A DNA stretch of 64,000 nt, taken from Synechococcus sp. MW101C3 (GTDB taxonomy: Bacteria > Cyanobacteriota > Cyanobacteriia > PCC-6307 > Cyanobiaceae). The position numbers were made by a program, and so were the translations under genes. The notes below the pieces were generated by a model, which searched no databases, had not been told where the DNA came from, and worked only from the letters and a program-made list of their open reading frames with translations. Shown here in pieces: positions 1-8,468 of this stretch; within the stretch, counting starts at the first letter, position 1, and every line of letters starts with the position of its first letter. The stretch lies in NCBI RefSeq assembly GCF_002252635.1, contig NZ_NQKX01000006.1, positions 124,001 to 188,000 on the forward strand. The letters run 5' to 3'.

Positions 1-1
1 C

Positions 2-280
2 TTCACCTGGGCAGGCGTGGCCTTAGGCCTTCTCTTGTTTGTTTCCGTCAGGAGGAAGGTGTTGATCTTGGTCGGCTCTGCGGGAGGTGAATTGTGGGCC
101 TGGATCTACGAACATTGTTTACCGTCGGGCCACGGTGGATTGGTGCGGCCGAATTGCCAACGGATCGTCCTGCTACTACCAGCGGATGGCGAGCGACCAG
201 GTCTCATCGACCGAGTTGACATGACCATCAAGCTCTCGGTGGAGTTTGCCGAATGGATTCATCAAGTGATCACGCCGTAG
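2..280 (+). CDS. possible 3' end of a gene cut by the left edge
   Basis: An open frame runs from the window edge to a stop and would encode about 92 residues. It starts with a hydrophobic stretch (WAGVALGLLLFVSV) followed by mixed sequence with no motif I recognise. Base composition is less GC-rich than the confident genes downstream. It could be the C-terminus of a membrane-linked protein or part of a degraded segment, and nothing in it lets me choose. Treat it as tentative. Confidence 0.2.
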   Translation, partial: FTWAGVALGLLLFVSVRRKVLILVGSAGGELWAWIYEHCLPSGHGGLVRPNCQRIVLLLPADGERPGLIDRVDMTIKLSVEFAEWIHQVITP

Positions 281-734
281 CTGTTGCTTCTGCTCATCGG
301 CATGAATGGACTGATCGGTTCAAGACCTCAGCGCGATGGGCTGGATCACAGTGGGAGCTGGTGGCGATCACCACAGGGGGCGCAGGGCGCGGCGGCCGCC
401 GGCTAGTCGTTGGTGCCGTGCGCCTTCGGGTGCCCAGCCCCCCTGGCATGCCAGGTCTGTGCTCCAACCCTGGCAGCGACGGATGAGCAGGGCGATGCAG
501 TTCACTTCGGCGGGATGATGGAGAGCGTGGTTGATGATGCTGCCATGCTGTTGCGTACGGGCAGCAAGACTTCGACAGTCCATTGGGGCCCGGCCTCGAT
601 CGTCTGCTACTGATCGCCGTAGGCGCGAGGTCAAGTAGCTGCAAGCTCAAGAGTTCACTCGAGGTGGACCCAGTTGAGGCGCGTCCTAGAACCCTTTGGA
701 TGAGGATGCTGGTAACCACGGATGGAGCATCGTC
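281..734. other. stretch without a supported gene
   Basis: Short overlapping frames exist on both strands, but none has a recognisable domain, a convincing ribosome binding site or a sensible start. The reverse frame over about 368-634 contains a fairly natural-looking segment (HHPAEVNCIALLIRR), so this may be the decayed remains of a gene. I see no hairpin terminator or clear repeat. Confidence 0.35.
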
Positions 735-1376
735 GTGACACCGTCCCGCTGGTTCCGCGCATGGTTCAGTCATGCCTGGAGGGCCTGCTTGTTTCAGGCT
801 GCCAGGCGAGAGGCTGCCTTTCTGAAGGGAAACTGTTGCCCTGCTGCCGCCGGTATTGCTTTCGCTCTGTGTCTGGTGCTTTCACCAGGTGAGGCTCCAG
901 CCCGGCCCGACAAGGTCGTGGCGCTGCAGGGTCTCTGCTTCCGTTCCCCACGCGCCCTCTCTAGCCCCTTATCGGTGGGTCTCGATGCTGTGTCTGTGGT
1001 GCATCCGCCGGCAGCCGACGCGCAGAGCGAGCGCTTCAGCCTCACCGCTGTTCGCTTTCCGCTTGACGTCACCGATGCCAAGGCCGGCATGACCCCGGCC
1101 GAACTGCGTGCCTACGTGGCAACGGTGTTCCTCGCCGGCCAGGCCCATCAGGGAAGGCCGATTCAGCGCCACTTGCTGGAGCGCAGTGTTGAAGGGCTGG
1201 CCTTCTCCACCTCGATTCCCGCTCCTTCCTTCGCCGAGGTCTACGCCCTGCGGCTTCAGAATCGAGAAACGGTGGTGCTGGGCTTTAAGTTCCGCAGCGG
1301 CTGGCGCAATGAGGCTGGGAACCTGATCACTGCGATCGCTGGGAGCCTGCGGGAGTGCAACGTCAACCAGCCCTGA
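735..1376 (+). CDS. hypothetical exported protein
   Basis: Encodes about 213 residues from a GTG start; the true start is uncertain and a TTG lies 13 codons upstream. A hydrophobic segment (AAAGIAFALCLVLS) followed by a small-residue region looks like a signal peptide or single membrane anchor. The rest is a soluble globular domain with no motif I recognise. Its 3' end lies eight bases from the convergent 3' end of the next gene, another small exported protein, so the pair may be an accessory cell-envelope module. Function unknown. Confidence 0.55.
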   Translation: MTPSRWFRAWFSHAWRACLFQAARREAAFLKGNCCPAAAGIAFALCLVLSPGEAPARPDKVVALQGLCFRSPRALSSPLSVGLDAVSVVHPPAADAQSERFSLTAVRFPLDVTDAKAGMTPAELRAYVATVFLAGQAHQGRPIQRHLLERSVEGLAFSTSIPAPSFAEVYALRLQNRETVVLGFKFRSGWRNEAGNLITAIAGSLRECNVNQP

Positions 1377-1383
1377 AGCTGAC

Positions 1384-1788
1384 TCAGCGCGTCTCACACC
1401 GCACCCGAAGCACTTCACCCTCCACCCCCGTGCTGACCAGCCGCAGGCGGTCTCCGCCCGGATCCAGGCTCAGCAGGCCGAGGTACAGCCAGGTACTGCC
1501 TTCCCCGGAGAGCGCGATGATCACGCCGATCCGATCGGGCCCCTCTCCCGCCACCGCTAGCACCGGCCCACTGCTCTCGTAGAAGCTGAGGCGATCGGCC
1601 TCGATGCGAAGCCACGACTCGTCGCTCTGCGTGGCAGTGCAGTGCCGCGCCTCTGCCATCCAGAGGCCCCGGAAGACTGCGGGGATGGCCCCGAGCCGCT
1701 CGGCGGCTTGCGCCGGAGGAGCGAGGGTGAGCCCCGCAGCCAGTCCGGCGATGAGTCCATTGAGAAGGTGCTGGGCGGTGGTCGTCAC
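1384..1788 (-). CDS. hypothetical small exported protein
   Basis: Encodes 134 residues from an ATG. The N-terminus (LIAGLAAGLTLAPPAQAAE) is a clear signal peptide with an AQA-like cleavage site near residue 28. The mature protein of roughly 105 residues has two cysteines, one in RHCTAT and one near the C-terminus, which could pair in the periplasm. No known family is recognised. It stands alone on this strand and converges with the preceding exported unknown. Confidence 0.6.
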   Translation of the reverse strand: MTTTAQHLLNGLIAGLAAGLTLAPPAQAAERLGAIPAVFRGLWMAEARHCTATQSDESWLRIEADRLSFYESSGPVLAVAGEGPDRIGVIIALSGEGSTWLYLGLLSLDPGGDRLRLVSTGVEGEVLRVRCETR

Positions 1789-2161
1789 GGCTGTAGCCGG
1801 TGATCGAGCTTCTCAACAATGGCTGGATCACACCGCTCCAATGGCTGGTGCTGCCAATCTCCACATCAAGGCTGTGGAGGGTGCCTCGACACAAGCCGGG
1901 TGCTCCGCAACCGATGCATCTCTGAGATCTCCGTGACTGGTTTGGTTGAGGCCGCAGGAGCTTCACGCCCAGGCACTTGAACGGATGCTCTGGGTGCGGC
2001 GTTTGCTCAACGCCTTCGGAAAAGCTCTGCCATCGCTGCCAGCCCTCGGTCAGCAGGGGTGCTGCCCTGCCGCACGGATCAACGAGGAACCCCGCACGAC
2101 GCCCTCTGCCCACCCGGCGTCGCCATCATTCGTGCATGCCCTCTCAGGACAAGCCGAGGCG
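1789..2161. other. intergenic region upstream of the polyketide operon
   Basis: About 370 bases separate the exported unknown from the methyltransferase start. The open frame of the methyltransferase extends back to about 1946, but that upstream part lacks family-like sequence. The operon promoter is expected here. I could not pick a credible -35/-10 pair by eye. Confidence 0.4.
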
Positions 2162-2902
2162 ATGCCGAGCCTGAACGCCCTGAGCCGCAGGGAACGGATA
2201 CCTGAAGTGATGGATCAGCCGGGCATCGACCCCGTCGATCACGCCCGGGCCTTGGCGGGTCTCCGCCGCATCAATGCCCTGAGCCGTTGTTCCGCCTCCC
2301 TGTTCGCGCCGATCGCGGCGCTGGCGGCGCGGCAGCCAGACCAGCCGCTGCGGGTGCTCGATCTGGCCTGCGGCGGCGGTGACACCGTGATTGATCTGGC
2401 CCTGCTGGCCCGGCGCAGCAAGCTGCCGCTGATCCTGGAGGGCTGCGACATCAGCGCCAGCGCTGTGGCGATCGCCCGCGCCAATGCGGAACGCCGCGGC
2501 GCCGCGGCGCGCTTCTTCCAGGCCGATGCCCTGGCGGATCCCTTGCCCTCCGGTCCGGACGGAGCCGCGCCCGCTGGCTATGACGTGGTGATCACCTCCC
2601 TGTTCCTGCACCACCTGGGCGACCACGACGCCGAGGTACTGCTGGCCCTGATGGCCCGCCGGGCCCGTCACCTCGTGCTCGTCAACGACCTGATTCGCAG
2701 CCCGCTCGGCTATGGCCTGGCCTGGGCCGGCACCCGGCTGCTCAGCCGCTCCTGGATCGTCCACACCGATGGACCGCTGTCGGTGCAAGGGGCCTTCCAG
2801 CCCGCTGAGGTGGCGGCCGTGGCTGATCGGGCCGGGCTGAGCGGCGCCAGGATCCAGCGCTGCTGGCCGGAGCGTTACCTGCTGAGCTGGTCCCGTGGTT
2901 GA
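2162..2902 (+). CDS. class I SAM-dependent methyltransferase of type III PKS operon
   Basis: Encodes about 246 residues. The SAM-binding motif I is VLDLACGGGDT, followed by an acidic motif II (EGCDIS) and a post-motif region ITSLFLHHL. The N-terminal block RIPEVMDQPGIDP followed by RRINALS matches the conserved start region I know from methyltransferases of bacterial type III PKS clusters, so I chose the ATG just before it, which is preceded by a purine-rich CCGAGG; the frame is open further upstream but is not family-like there. The stop overlaps the next gene by eight bases, indicating one operon. It probably methylates a polyketide-derived phenol (O- or C-methylation). In picocyanobacterial hierridin-type alkylresorcinol clusters a methyltransferase plays this role; the exact substrate here is inferred. 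Confidence 0.85.
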   Translation: MPSLNALSRRERIPEVMDQPGIDPVDHARALAGLRRINALSRCSASLFAPIAALAARQPDQPLRVLDLACGGGDTVIDLALLARRSKLPLILEGCDISASAVAIARANAERRGAAARFFQADALADPLPSGPDGAAPAGYDVVITSLFLHHLGDHDAEVLLALMARRARHLVLVNDLIRSPLGYGLAWAGTRLLSRSWIVHTDGPLSVQGAFQPAEVAAVADRAGLSGARIQRCWPERYLLSWSRG

Positions 2903-4031
2903 ACGCCAACCGGGCAAGCCCTGGGACGTGCTGGTGATCGGGGCCGGGCCCGCCGGCGCCCTGGCCAGCCTGGATCTGGCCCGTCACGGTCTGACGGTGC
3001 TGCTGGTGGAGAAGCGCAGCTTCCCGCGCTGGAAGGTGTGCGGCTCCTGCTTCAACGCCCAGGCCCAGGCGGCCCTCGCCTCCGTGGGCCAGGGCCACCT
3101 GCTCGAACACCTGGGCGGGCGACCCTTGCGGCGGCTGCGGCTCGGCCTGGGCGGACGGGAAACCACCTGCGCCCTGCCGCCGGGGCGGGCCCTCTCCCGC
3201 GGTCGCTTCGATCAGGCGCTGGTGGAGGCGGCCGTCAACGCCGGTGCCGTGTTCCGCCCCCACACCACCGCGCAGCTGGGTGGCGTCACCCCCCGCACCG
3301 GTACCCAAACCCGCAGCGTCTGCCTACGGCAGGGACAGCGGCAGGAGCTGGTGCAGGCGTCCGTGGTGCTGGTGGCGGCGGGGCTGGCCAACCGCAGCCT
3401 GGAGCACGAGCCCTCTGCCCACACCCGCATCAGCCCCCGCTCCCGGCTGGGGGCCGGCTGCGTGCTGGCGGGGAGCCACAGCCGCTGGGAGGAGGGCACC
3501 ATTCACATGGCGGTGGGCCGCCAGGGATACGTGGGCCTGGTGCGGGTGGAGGACGGCAGCCTCAACCTGGCAGCGGCCTTCGATCGCGCCCTGCTGCAGG
3601 AGTGTGGAGGCGCCGCGGCGGCGGCCAGGCAGGTGCTGGCGGAGGCCGGTTTTCCCGCCATTCCCCAGTTGGCGGAGGCCGCCTGGCAGAGCACACCGGC
3701 GCTCAGTCGCCGCACCACCCCCCTGGCGGGCCATCGCTTCCTGGTGCTCGGCGATGCCGCCGGCTATGTGGAGCCTTTCACTGGAGAAGGCATGGGCTGG
3801 GCCCTCGCCGCCGCCATCGCCGCCACGCCGCTGGTGCTCGAGGGCACCGGCAGCTGGCAGCCGGAGATCGAGCGCCGCTGGCGTGAGCTGCACCGGCAAC
3901 GGATCGGCCGCCGGCAGCTGCTCTGTCGTGGCCTGGCCCTGGCGCTGCGCCACCCCACCAGCAGCCGGGGCCTGTTCTGGGCAGCGTCTCGCCTGCCTTC
4001 CCTGCCGCAACGGCTGCTGCGATGCCCCTGA
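2895..4031 (+). CDS. FAD-dependent oxidoreductase (geranylgeranyl-reductase-like) of type III PKS operon
   Basis: Encodes 378 residues from a GTG start inside the methyltransferase 3' end. The Rossmann FAD motif GAGPAG is at residues 16-21, with an acidic strand end VEK after it. FPRWKVCGSCF near residue 50 resembles the P-x-x-K-x-C-G block of the geranylgeranyl reductase / flavin monooxygenase family, and LVLGDAAGYVEPFTGEGMG is the second FAD-contacting motif. It overlaps the polyketide synthase gene by ten bases. A plausible role is hydroxylation or oxidation of the resorcinol product, as proposed for hierridin-type pathways; a reductase role is also possible from sequence alone. No membrane segment is evident. 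Confidence 0.85.
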   Translation: MVERQPGKPWDVLVIGAGPAGALASLDLARHGLTVLLVEKRSFPRWKVCGSCFNAQAQAALASVGQGHLLEHLGGRPLRRLRLGLGGRETTCALPPGRALSRGRFDQALVEAAVNAGAVFRPHTTAQLGGVTPRTGTQTRSVCLRQGQRQELVQASVVLVAAGLANRSLEHEPSAHTRISPRSRLGAGCVLAGSHSRWEEGTIHMAVGRQGYVGLVRVEDGSLNLAAAFDRALLQECGGAAAAARQVLAEAGFPAIPQLAEAAWQSTPALSRRTTPLAGHRFLVLGDAAGYVEPFTGEGMGWALAAAIAATPLVLEGTGSWQPEIERRWRELHRQRIGRRQLLCRGLALALRHPTSSRGLFWAASRLPSLPQRLLRCP

Positions 4032-5119
4032 CGATCCTCGGCGTCGGCACCAGCGTTCCCCGCCACCGGATCAGCCCGGCGGAATCGGCGGCGATGGCCG
4101 CGCGCATCTCTGCTTCCACACCGGAGAGGGCGGCCCTGCTGGCGCGCATCCAGCGGCGCTCCGGGGTGAACCTGCGCCACAGCGTGCTGCTGGAGTCGGC
4201 GGAGCACGAGGCGGGCATCGATGGCCGCATGCCCTTCTACGGCGAGAGCAGCCCCTCCACCGGCGCGCGGCTCCGGGCCTTCGAAACCCATGCTGAACCC
4301 CTGGCGCTGGAGGCGGCACGCCGGGCTCTGGCGGATGCCGACCTGGCTGCAGAGCGGATTACCCACCTGGTCACGGTGAGCTGCACGGGGTTCCAGGCGC
4401 CGGGCTTCGATCTGGCCCTGATGGCCCAGCTGCCCCTCCACCCCGATGTGGAACGCACCCATGTGGGCTTCATGGGCTGCCACGGCGCGCTCAACGGCCT
4501 GCGGGTGGCGCGGGCCTTCGTGGAAGCCGATCCGAACGCCTGCGTGCTGCTCTGCGCCGTGGAGCTCTGCAGCCTGCACATGCACTACGGCTGGGATACG
4601 GAGAAAGTGGTGGCCAACGCCCTCTTCGCCGACGGGGCCGGTGCGCTGGTGGCCACGGGGGCTGCCGGAGCGGCAGGGGCAGCCGCTGACGCCCCGCCGC
4701 TGCAGGTGCTGGCCTCCGGCTCCACCCTGATTCCGGGCAGCAGCGATCTGATGTCCTGGACCATCGCCGACCACGGCTTCGAGATGACCCTCTCCACCAA
4801 GGTGCCGGCGGCCGTGGCTACCCACCTGCGCCCCTGGCTGGAACGATGGCTCAGCTCCCGAGGGCAACCCCTCGCCGCCATCGGGTCCTGGGCCCTGCAC
4901 CCTGGCGGGCCACGCATCCTTGCGGCGGTCGCCACGGCGGTGGAGCTGGAGCCCCACCAGATCGCGCCCTCGGCCGCCGTACTGCGCCAGTTCGGCAACA
5001 TGTCGTCGGCCACGATCCTGTTCATCCTCGAGCGGCTGCGCCGCAGCAACGCTCCCCGCCCCTGGGTGGCCCTGGCCTTCGGGCCTGGCCTCACCGTGGA
5101 AGCCAGCCTGCTGGGCTGA
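4022..5119 (+). CDS. type III polyketide synthase (chalcone/stilbene synthase family)
   Basis: Encodes 365 residues, close to the usual size of a bacterial type III PKS. The thiolase-fold catalytic triad is present: Cys153 in GFMGCHGAL, His293 in WALHPGG, and Asn326 in FGNMSSATILF. The near-C-terminal GFGPG loop appears as AFGPG (residues 352-356). The enzyme would condense malonyl units onto an acyl-CoA or acyl-ACP starter and cyclise the chain. With a methyltransferase and flavin oxidoreductase in one overlapping operon, it resembles the picocyanobacterial alkylresorcinol (hierridin-type) clusters. Product and starter length are inferred. It is the last gene of the operon. Confidence 0.93.
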   Translation: MPLTILGVGTSVPRHRISPAESAAMAARISASTPERAALLARIQRRSGVNLRHSVLLESAEHEAGIDGRMPFYGESSPSTGARLRAFETHAEPLALEAARRALADADLAAERITHLVTVSCTGFQAPGFDLALMAQLPLHPDVERTHVGFMGCHGALNGLRVARAFVEADPNACVLLCAVELCSLHMHYGWDTEKVVANALFADGAGALVATGAAGAAGAAADAPPLQVLASGSTLIPGSSDLMSWTIADHGFEMTLSTKVPAAVATHLRPWLERWLSSRGQPLAAIGSWALHPGGPRILAAVATAVELEPHQIAPSAAVLRQFGNMSSATILFILERLRRSNAPRPWVALAFGPGLTVEASLLG

Positions 5120-5531
5120 GGCTGTGGCCGGGGGCCAAAGGCAGCTGGGGGGGCACAGGCGAGTCGTGCGGGTGCGCGAGCTGGGCGCGTCAGCGATCAG
5201 GACGGGTCAGCCATGTGGAGAAGGGACAGACGCAGCGCCGGGCATCGGGTCATGGGTAAGGAATTCACCCTTGGCACAACAAGGATGTGCCGCCCATCCA
5301 CCGCTGAAAAAAAAGCAAACGAAGCCGATGAATACAGCAATGAGAGTAGAGAACCAAGCCAGATTCATCCTCTTCTCATTGACCTGGCCGCAGAGTGAAG
5401 TCGATCTCTCAGACGGCAATGCCGAATTCTTGCATTGGCCAGCGAATCTCTGAGCACCATTGGCATCACTGGCATGACGTGCTCCTGACTTCGGGAAGCA
5501 CCACATTGGGCCACCATGCTCTGCTCATGGC
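5120..5531. other. AT-richer intergenic region
   Basis: About 410 bases with visibly lower GC than the flanks, especially 5300-5480. There is no strong hairpin terminator for the polyketide operon. The only coding candidate is a short reverse-strand membrane peptide, listed separately. The composition and the neighbouring gene remnant suggest a recombination or insertion zone. Confidence 0.45.
5207..5368 (-). CDS. possible 53-residue single-pass membrane peptide
   Basis: A short frame starts MNLAWFSTLIAVFIGFVCFF, a good transmembrane helix, followed by a basic and Cys-containing tail (HPCCAKGE). A purine-rich AGAAGAGG lies immediately upstream of the ATG, although the spacing is tighter than ideal. 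No family is recognised. Size and isolation make it uncertain; it could be chance coding in an AT-richer patch. Confidence 0.25.
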   Translation of the reverse strand: MNLAWFSTLIAVFIGFVCFFFSGGWAAHPCCAKGEFLTHDPMPGAASVPSPHG

Positions 5532-5807
5532 TCACTCAGCGTTCGTTGACAGGTCTTTGCTTAGCAACATGGCTTCCTTGGCAGCCTGCATGGCCCCATC
5601 TGCGGAGAGGGAGGTCACGCCGCTGCGCCGTTCGCGGCTGAAGTCCCACGGGCGGCTGAGGCCCCCCGGCACCTGCCAGACGCCGCCACGGCGCCGGATG
5701 GCTTGCTGCTCCGCCGCCAGGTAGGCCTTGGCGTCGCACTGGTTGAGGAAACGGCGGAACACGAAGGCGTGGCCGCTCTCCACCAGCGCCAGGTCGATGT
5801 TGGTGCC
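5532..5807 (-). pseudogene. 5'-truncated thermonuclease (staphylococcal nuclease family) remnant
   Basis: The frame reads GTNIDLALVESGHAFVF, then CDAKAYLAAE, then GVWQVPGG and RPWDF. To my reading this is the C-terminal half of the cyanobacterial thermonuclease family (typical pattern N-ALV-G-A-Y / CD-YL-AE-A / GVW--PGG--RPWD). Upstream of GTNI the frame remains open but the residues (IPSSRPQA) no longer fit, and no start with the first ~100 residues exists, so the catalytic N-terminal half is missing. The break falls about 60 bases before the divergent GH3 gene start, suggesting that acquisition of that gene, or a deletion, removed the 5' part. A short expressed protein from an internal GTG cannot be excluded but would lack the active site. 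Confidence 0.55.
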
Positions 5808-5866
5808 GGCCTGCGGCCTGCTGCTGGGAATGGCTGCACCATGAACAGTGAGCCCACCCCCCTGCC

Positions 5867-8119
5867 ATGGCGCCGCCTCGCCCCCACCTGTTCAAAGGCC
5901 GCGCCGGACCCGCCGCGGCCATTGAGCGCACAGCCCGCGCCCTGCTGGAGCGCATGAGCCCGGCGGAGAAGCTCGGCTGCCTCGATGGCGACACCCCGTT
6001 CTGGTCGGGGATGGCGGAGATCGCCACCCAGGACGCGTCTCACCGCCATCCATGGCCGGCTGGCGTGGTGCCCCGGCTGGGGATCGGCGGGCTGCACTTC
6101 GTCGATGGACCGCGTGGGGTGGTGCTCGAAGGCGGCGCCACCACCTTCCCGGTGCCGATCGCCCGTGGCGCCAGCTGGGATCCGGAGCTGGAGGAACGGA
6201 TCGGCGTGGCGATCGGTCTTGAGGCCCGCTCGTTCGGCGCCAACTGGGTGGGAGCCGTGTGCGTGAACCTGTTGCGCCATCCCGGCTGGGGCCGCGCCCA
6301 GGAAACCTATGGCGAGGATCCGGTGCACGTGGGGGCCATGGGCGCCGCCCTGACCCGCGGACTGCAGCGCCACACCATCGCCTGCGTCAAACATTTCGCG
6401 CTCAACTCCATCGATGGCTGCCGCTTCCTGGTGGATGTGCAGGCCAGCCCGCGGGTGCTGCATGAGCTCTACCTGCCCCACTTCCGCGACTGCGTCGACG
6501 CTGGCGCCGGCTCGGTGATGAGCGCCTACAACAGCGTGAACGGCGAGTGGTGCGGCCAGCACCCGCTGCTACTGCAGGCCATCCTCAAAGACCGCTGGGG
6601 CTTCCGCGGGTTCGTGGTCACGGATTTCATCTTCGGCCTGCGCGATGGGCCGCGCGCCCTGCAGGCGGGCCTCGACCTGGAGATGCCCTTTCCGATGATC
6701 CTGGCGGGCAGCCTGGGGCCGGCAGCGGGTCACCCCCTCAGCGCCGCCCTGCAGGCGCGCATTGACGATGCGGTGCTGCGCCAGCTGCGGGTTCAATTTG
6801 CCGTGCCCGCCGGCCGCTACCCAGTCACACTGCGACGCTGCGCGGATCACCTGGCGCTGGCGCGGGAGGCGGCTACCAAGGCGATCGTGCTGCTGCGCAA
6901 TGAGGGGCCGCTGCTGCCGCTGGCCGCCACTGGCTCGCTGGCGGTGATCGGCCGGCTGGCGGCGCAGCCCAACCTGGGCGACCGGGGCTCCTCCGACACC
7001 CGGCCCGCACCCGGCAGCGTCGTGACACCGCTGGCGGGTCTGCGGGCGGCGGCTCCCGCCATGGCCATCCGTCACGAGGAGGGGCGGAACCTGGCTGCCG
7101 CCGCCGCCCTGGCCGCCGCGAGCGACGCCGCCGTGGTGGTGGTGGGTCTGGATTGGCGCAACGAAGGCGAGCACATCCACCCGGGCGACATCGCCCCGGT
7201 GCTCGAGCAGGTGCCGCCTCCCGCCGCGCTGGTGCGCTGGCTGGGCTGGCGGCGGCTCACGCCGCTCTGGCGCCAGCTGACGCGGCTGATCGCGGCCCTG
7301 GCGCGGCAGGGCTCGGCCCGGCCCGGCAGTCACTTCGCCTCCGGCGACCGCACCTGCCTGGGTCTGCCTGCGGCGCAGCTGCGCCTGATCCGGGCCGTGG
7401 CCGCCGCCAACCCCCGCACCGTGGTGGTGCTGATGGGCGGCGGCGCCATCCTGTGTGAGGAGTGGCGGCAGCTGGTGCCGGCGCTGCTGCTGCTCTGGTA
7501 TCCCGGCGAGCAGGGGGGCGCGGCCCTGGCCGATGTGATCTTCGGGCGGGTGTCCCCCTCAGGCCGGCTGCCGTTCGCCCTGCCCAGCAGCGAAGCGCAC
7601 CTGCCGCCATTCGATCCCCGGGCCCGGCGCCTCACCTACGACCTCTGGCACGGCTACCGCCGCCTGCGCCGCCAGGGACACGTCGCCGCTTACCCCTTCG
7701 GCTGGGGTCTGTCCTACGCGGCCTTCACCCATGAAGGGCTGGCGGCCCGGCTCGTGCCGGAGGAGCAGGTGCCGCAGGCGCAAGGGCCCGACGAGCAGAT
7801 GCTGGCCGTGTCGCTTGTGGTGCACAACACCGCGGCAGTGCCAGGCGACGAGGTGCTGCAGGTGTACGTGGAGCCCCCGGGCCTGCGGCTGCCGAGGGCG
7901 GCGCGGCAGCTGGTGGGCTTTCAGCGCCTGAGCCTGGCAGCGGGGAAGACGCTGCCGCTCACCCTGCGGATTCCGCTGCGGCGTCTGGCCTACTTCGATG
8001 AGGCCCGCGACGCGTTCGTGCTGGAGGCGGGCTGCCACCGCGTGCTGGTGGCGCCTCACGCGGAGGCACCCGGCCTGGCTGTGGAGCTCACCTTGCGCGA
8101 GCAGGTGCTGGAGGACTGA
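5867..8119 (+). CDS. glycoside hydrolase family 3 (beta-glucosidase-like)
   Basis: Encodes 750 residues. The (beta/alpha)8 domain carries the substrate-binding KHFALNS region and the nucleophile block GFVVTDF with Asp near residue 253. The second alpha/beta domain follows (AIVLLRNEGPLLPL, then DRGSSD). The C-terminus has a fibronectin III-like domain (DEVLQVYVEPPG, LVGFQRLSLAAG). Size and domain order match three-domain GH3 exo-glycosidases. There is no signal peptide, so it should act on imported or internal beta-linked oligosaccharides or glycosides; the exact substrate cannot be read. It has no carbohydrate operon around it and sits beside a gene remnant, consistent with an accessory insertion. 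Its 3' end converges on the SepF-like gene. Confidence 0.92.
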   Translation: MAPPRPHLFKGRAGPAAAIERTARALLERMSPAEKLGCLDGDTPFWSGMAEIATQDASHRHPWPAGVVPRLGIGGLHFVDGPRGVVLEGGATTFPVPIARGASWDPELEERIGVAIGLEARSFGANWVGAVCVNLLRHPGWGRAQETYGEDPVHVGAMGAALTRGLQRHTIACVKHFALNSIDGCRFLVDVQASPRVLHELYLPHFRDCVDAGAGSVMSAYNSVNGEWCGQHPLLLQAILKDRWGFRGFVVTDFIFGLRDGPRALQAGLDLEMPFPMILAGSLGPAAGHPLSAALQARIDDAVLRQLRVQFAVPAGRYPVTLRRCADHLALAREAATKAIVLLRNEGPLLPLAATGSLAVIGRLAAQPNLGDRGSSDTRPAPGSVVTPLAGLRAAAPAMAIRHEEGRNLAAAAALAAASDAAVVVVGLDWRNEGEHIHPGDIAPVLEQVPPPAALVRWLGWRRLTPLWRQLTRLIAALARQGSARPGSHFASGDRTCLGLPAAQLRLIRAVAAANPRTVVVLMGGGAILCEEWRQLVPALLLLWYPGEQGGAALADVIFGRVSPSGRLPFALPSSEAHLPPFDPRARRLTYDLWHGYRRLRRQGHVAAYPFGWGLSYAAFTHEGLAARLVPEEQVPQAQGPDEQMLAVSLVVHNTAAVPGDEVLQVYVEPPGLRLPRAARQLVGFQRLSLAAGKTLPLTLRIPLRRLAYFDEARDAFVLEAGCHRVLVAPHAEAPGLAVELTLREQVLED

Positions 8120-8125
8120 GACAGA

Positions 8126-8398
8126 TCAGCCGCCACCGCCCACGTCGCGGGTCACCCCCACCCCTTTGGGAGCGAACAGGAACACCATCTCGCCAAGCCG
8201 CTCCTGGTGGCCATCGAGCGCGAACACGCCACCGGAGACGAAATCCGCCGACCGCTGCGCCTCCTCGGGCGCCATCGCGGTGAGGTTGAGCACCACCGTC
8301 TTACGCTCACGCACCGCCTGAACAGCGTCGAGCGACTCCTCGAAATGCCGGGGCTCCATCAGCAGCACCTCGGGTGGCAGGTCGGGGAACCGGTTCAT
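8126..8398 (-). CDS. minimal SepF-like cell division protein
   Basis: Encodes about 90 residues, essentially only the SepF (DUF552) core: [40 protein letters not shown] and MVFLFAP are all recognisable. SepF normally binds FtsZ and tethers it to the membrane through an N-terminal amphipathic helix. That helix and the usual linker are absent, and an in-frame TGA a few codons upstream rules out a longer protein; a GTG two codons before the chosen ATG is an alternative start. Cyanobacteria normally carry a full-length sepF, so this may be a second paralog acting as a modulator. It converges with the GH3 gene. Confidence 0.8.
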   Translation of the reverse strand: MNRFPDLPPEVLLMEPRHFEESLDAVQAVRERKTVVLNLTAMAPEEAQRSADFVSGGVFALDGHQERLGEMVFLFAPKGVGVTRDVGGGG

Positions 8399-8468
8399 GG
8401 TCACAACCTGACATGGTCAGCCGGCCGGTGCCAGCACGCTGGCGTGTGGCCCGGTCGGGTGGCGGGGG

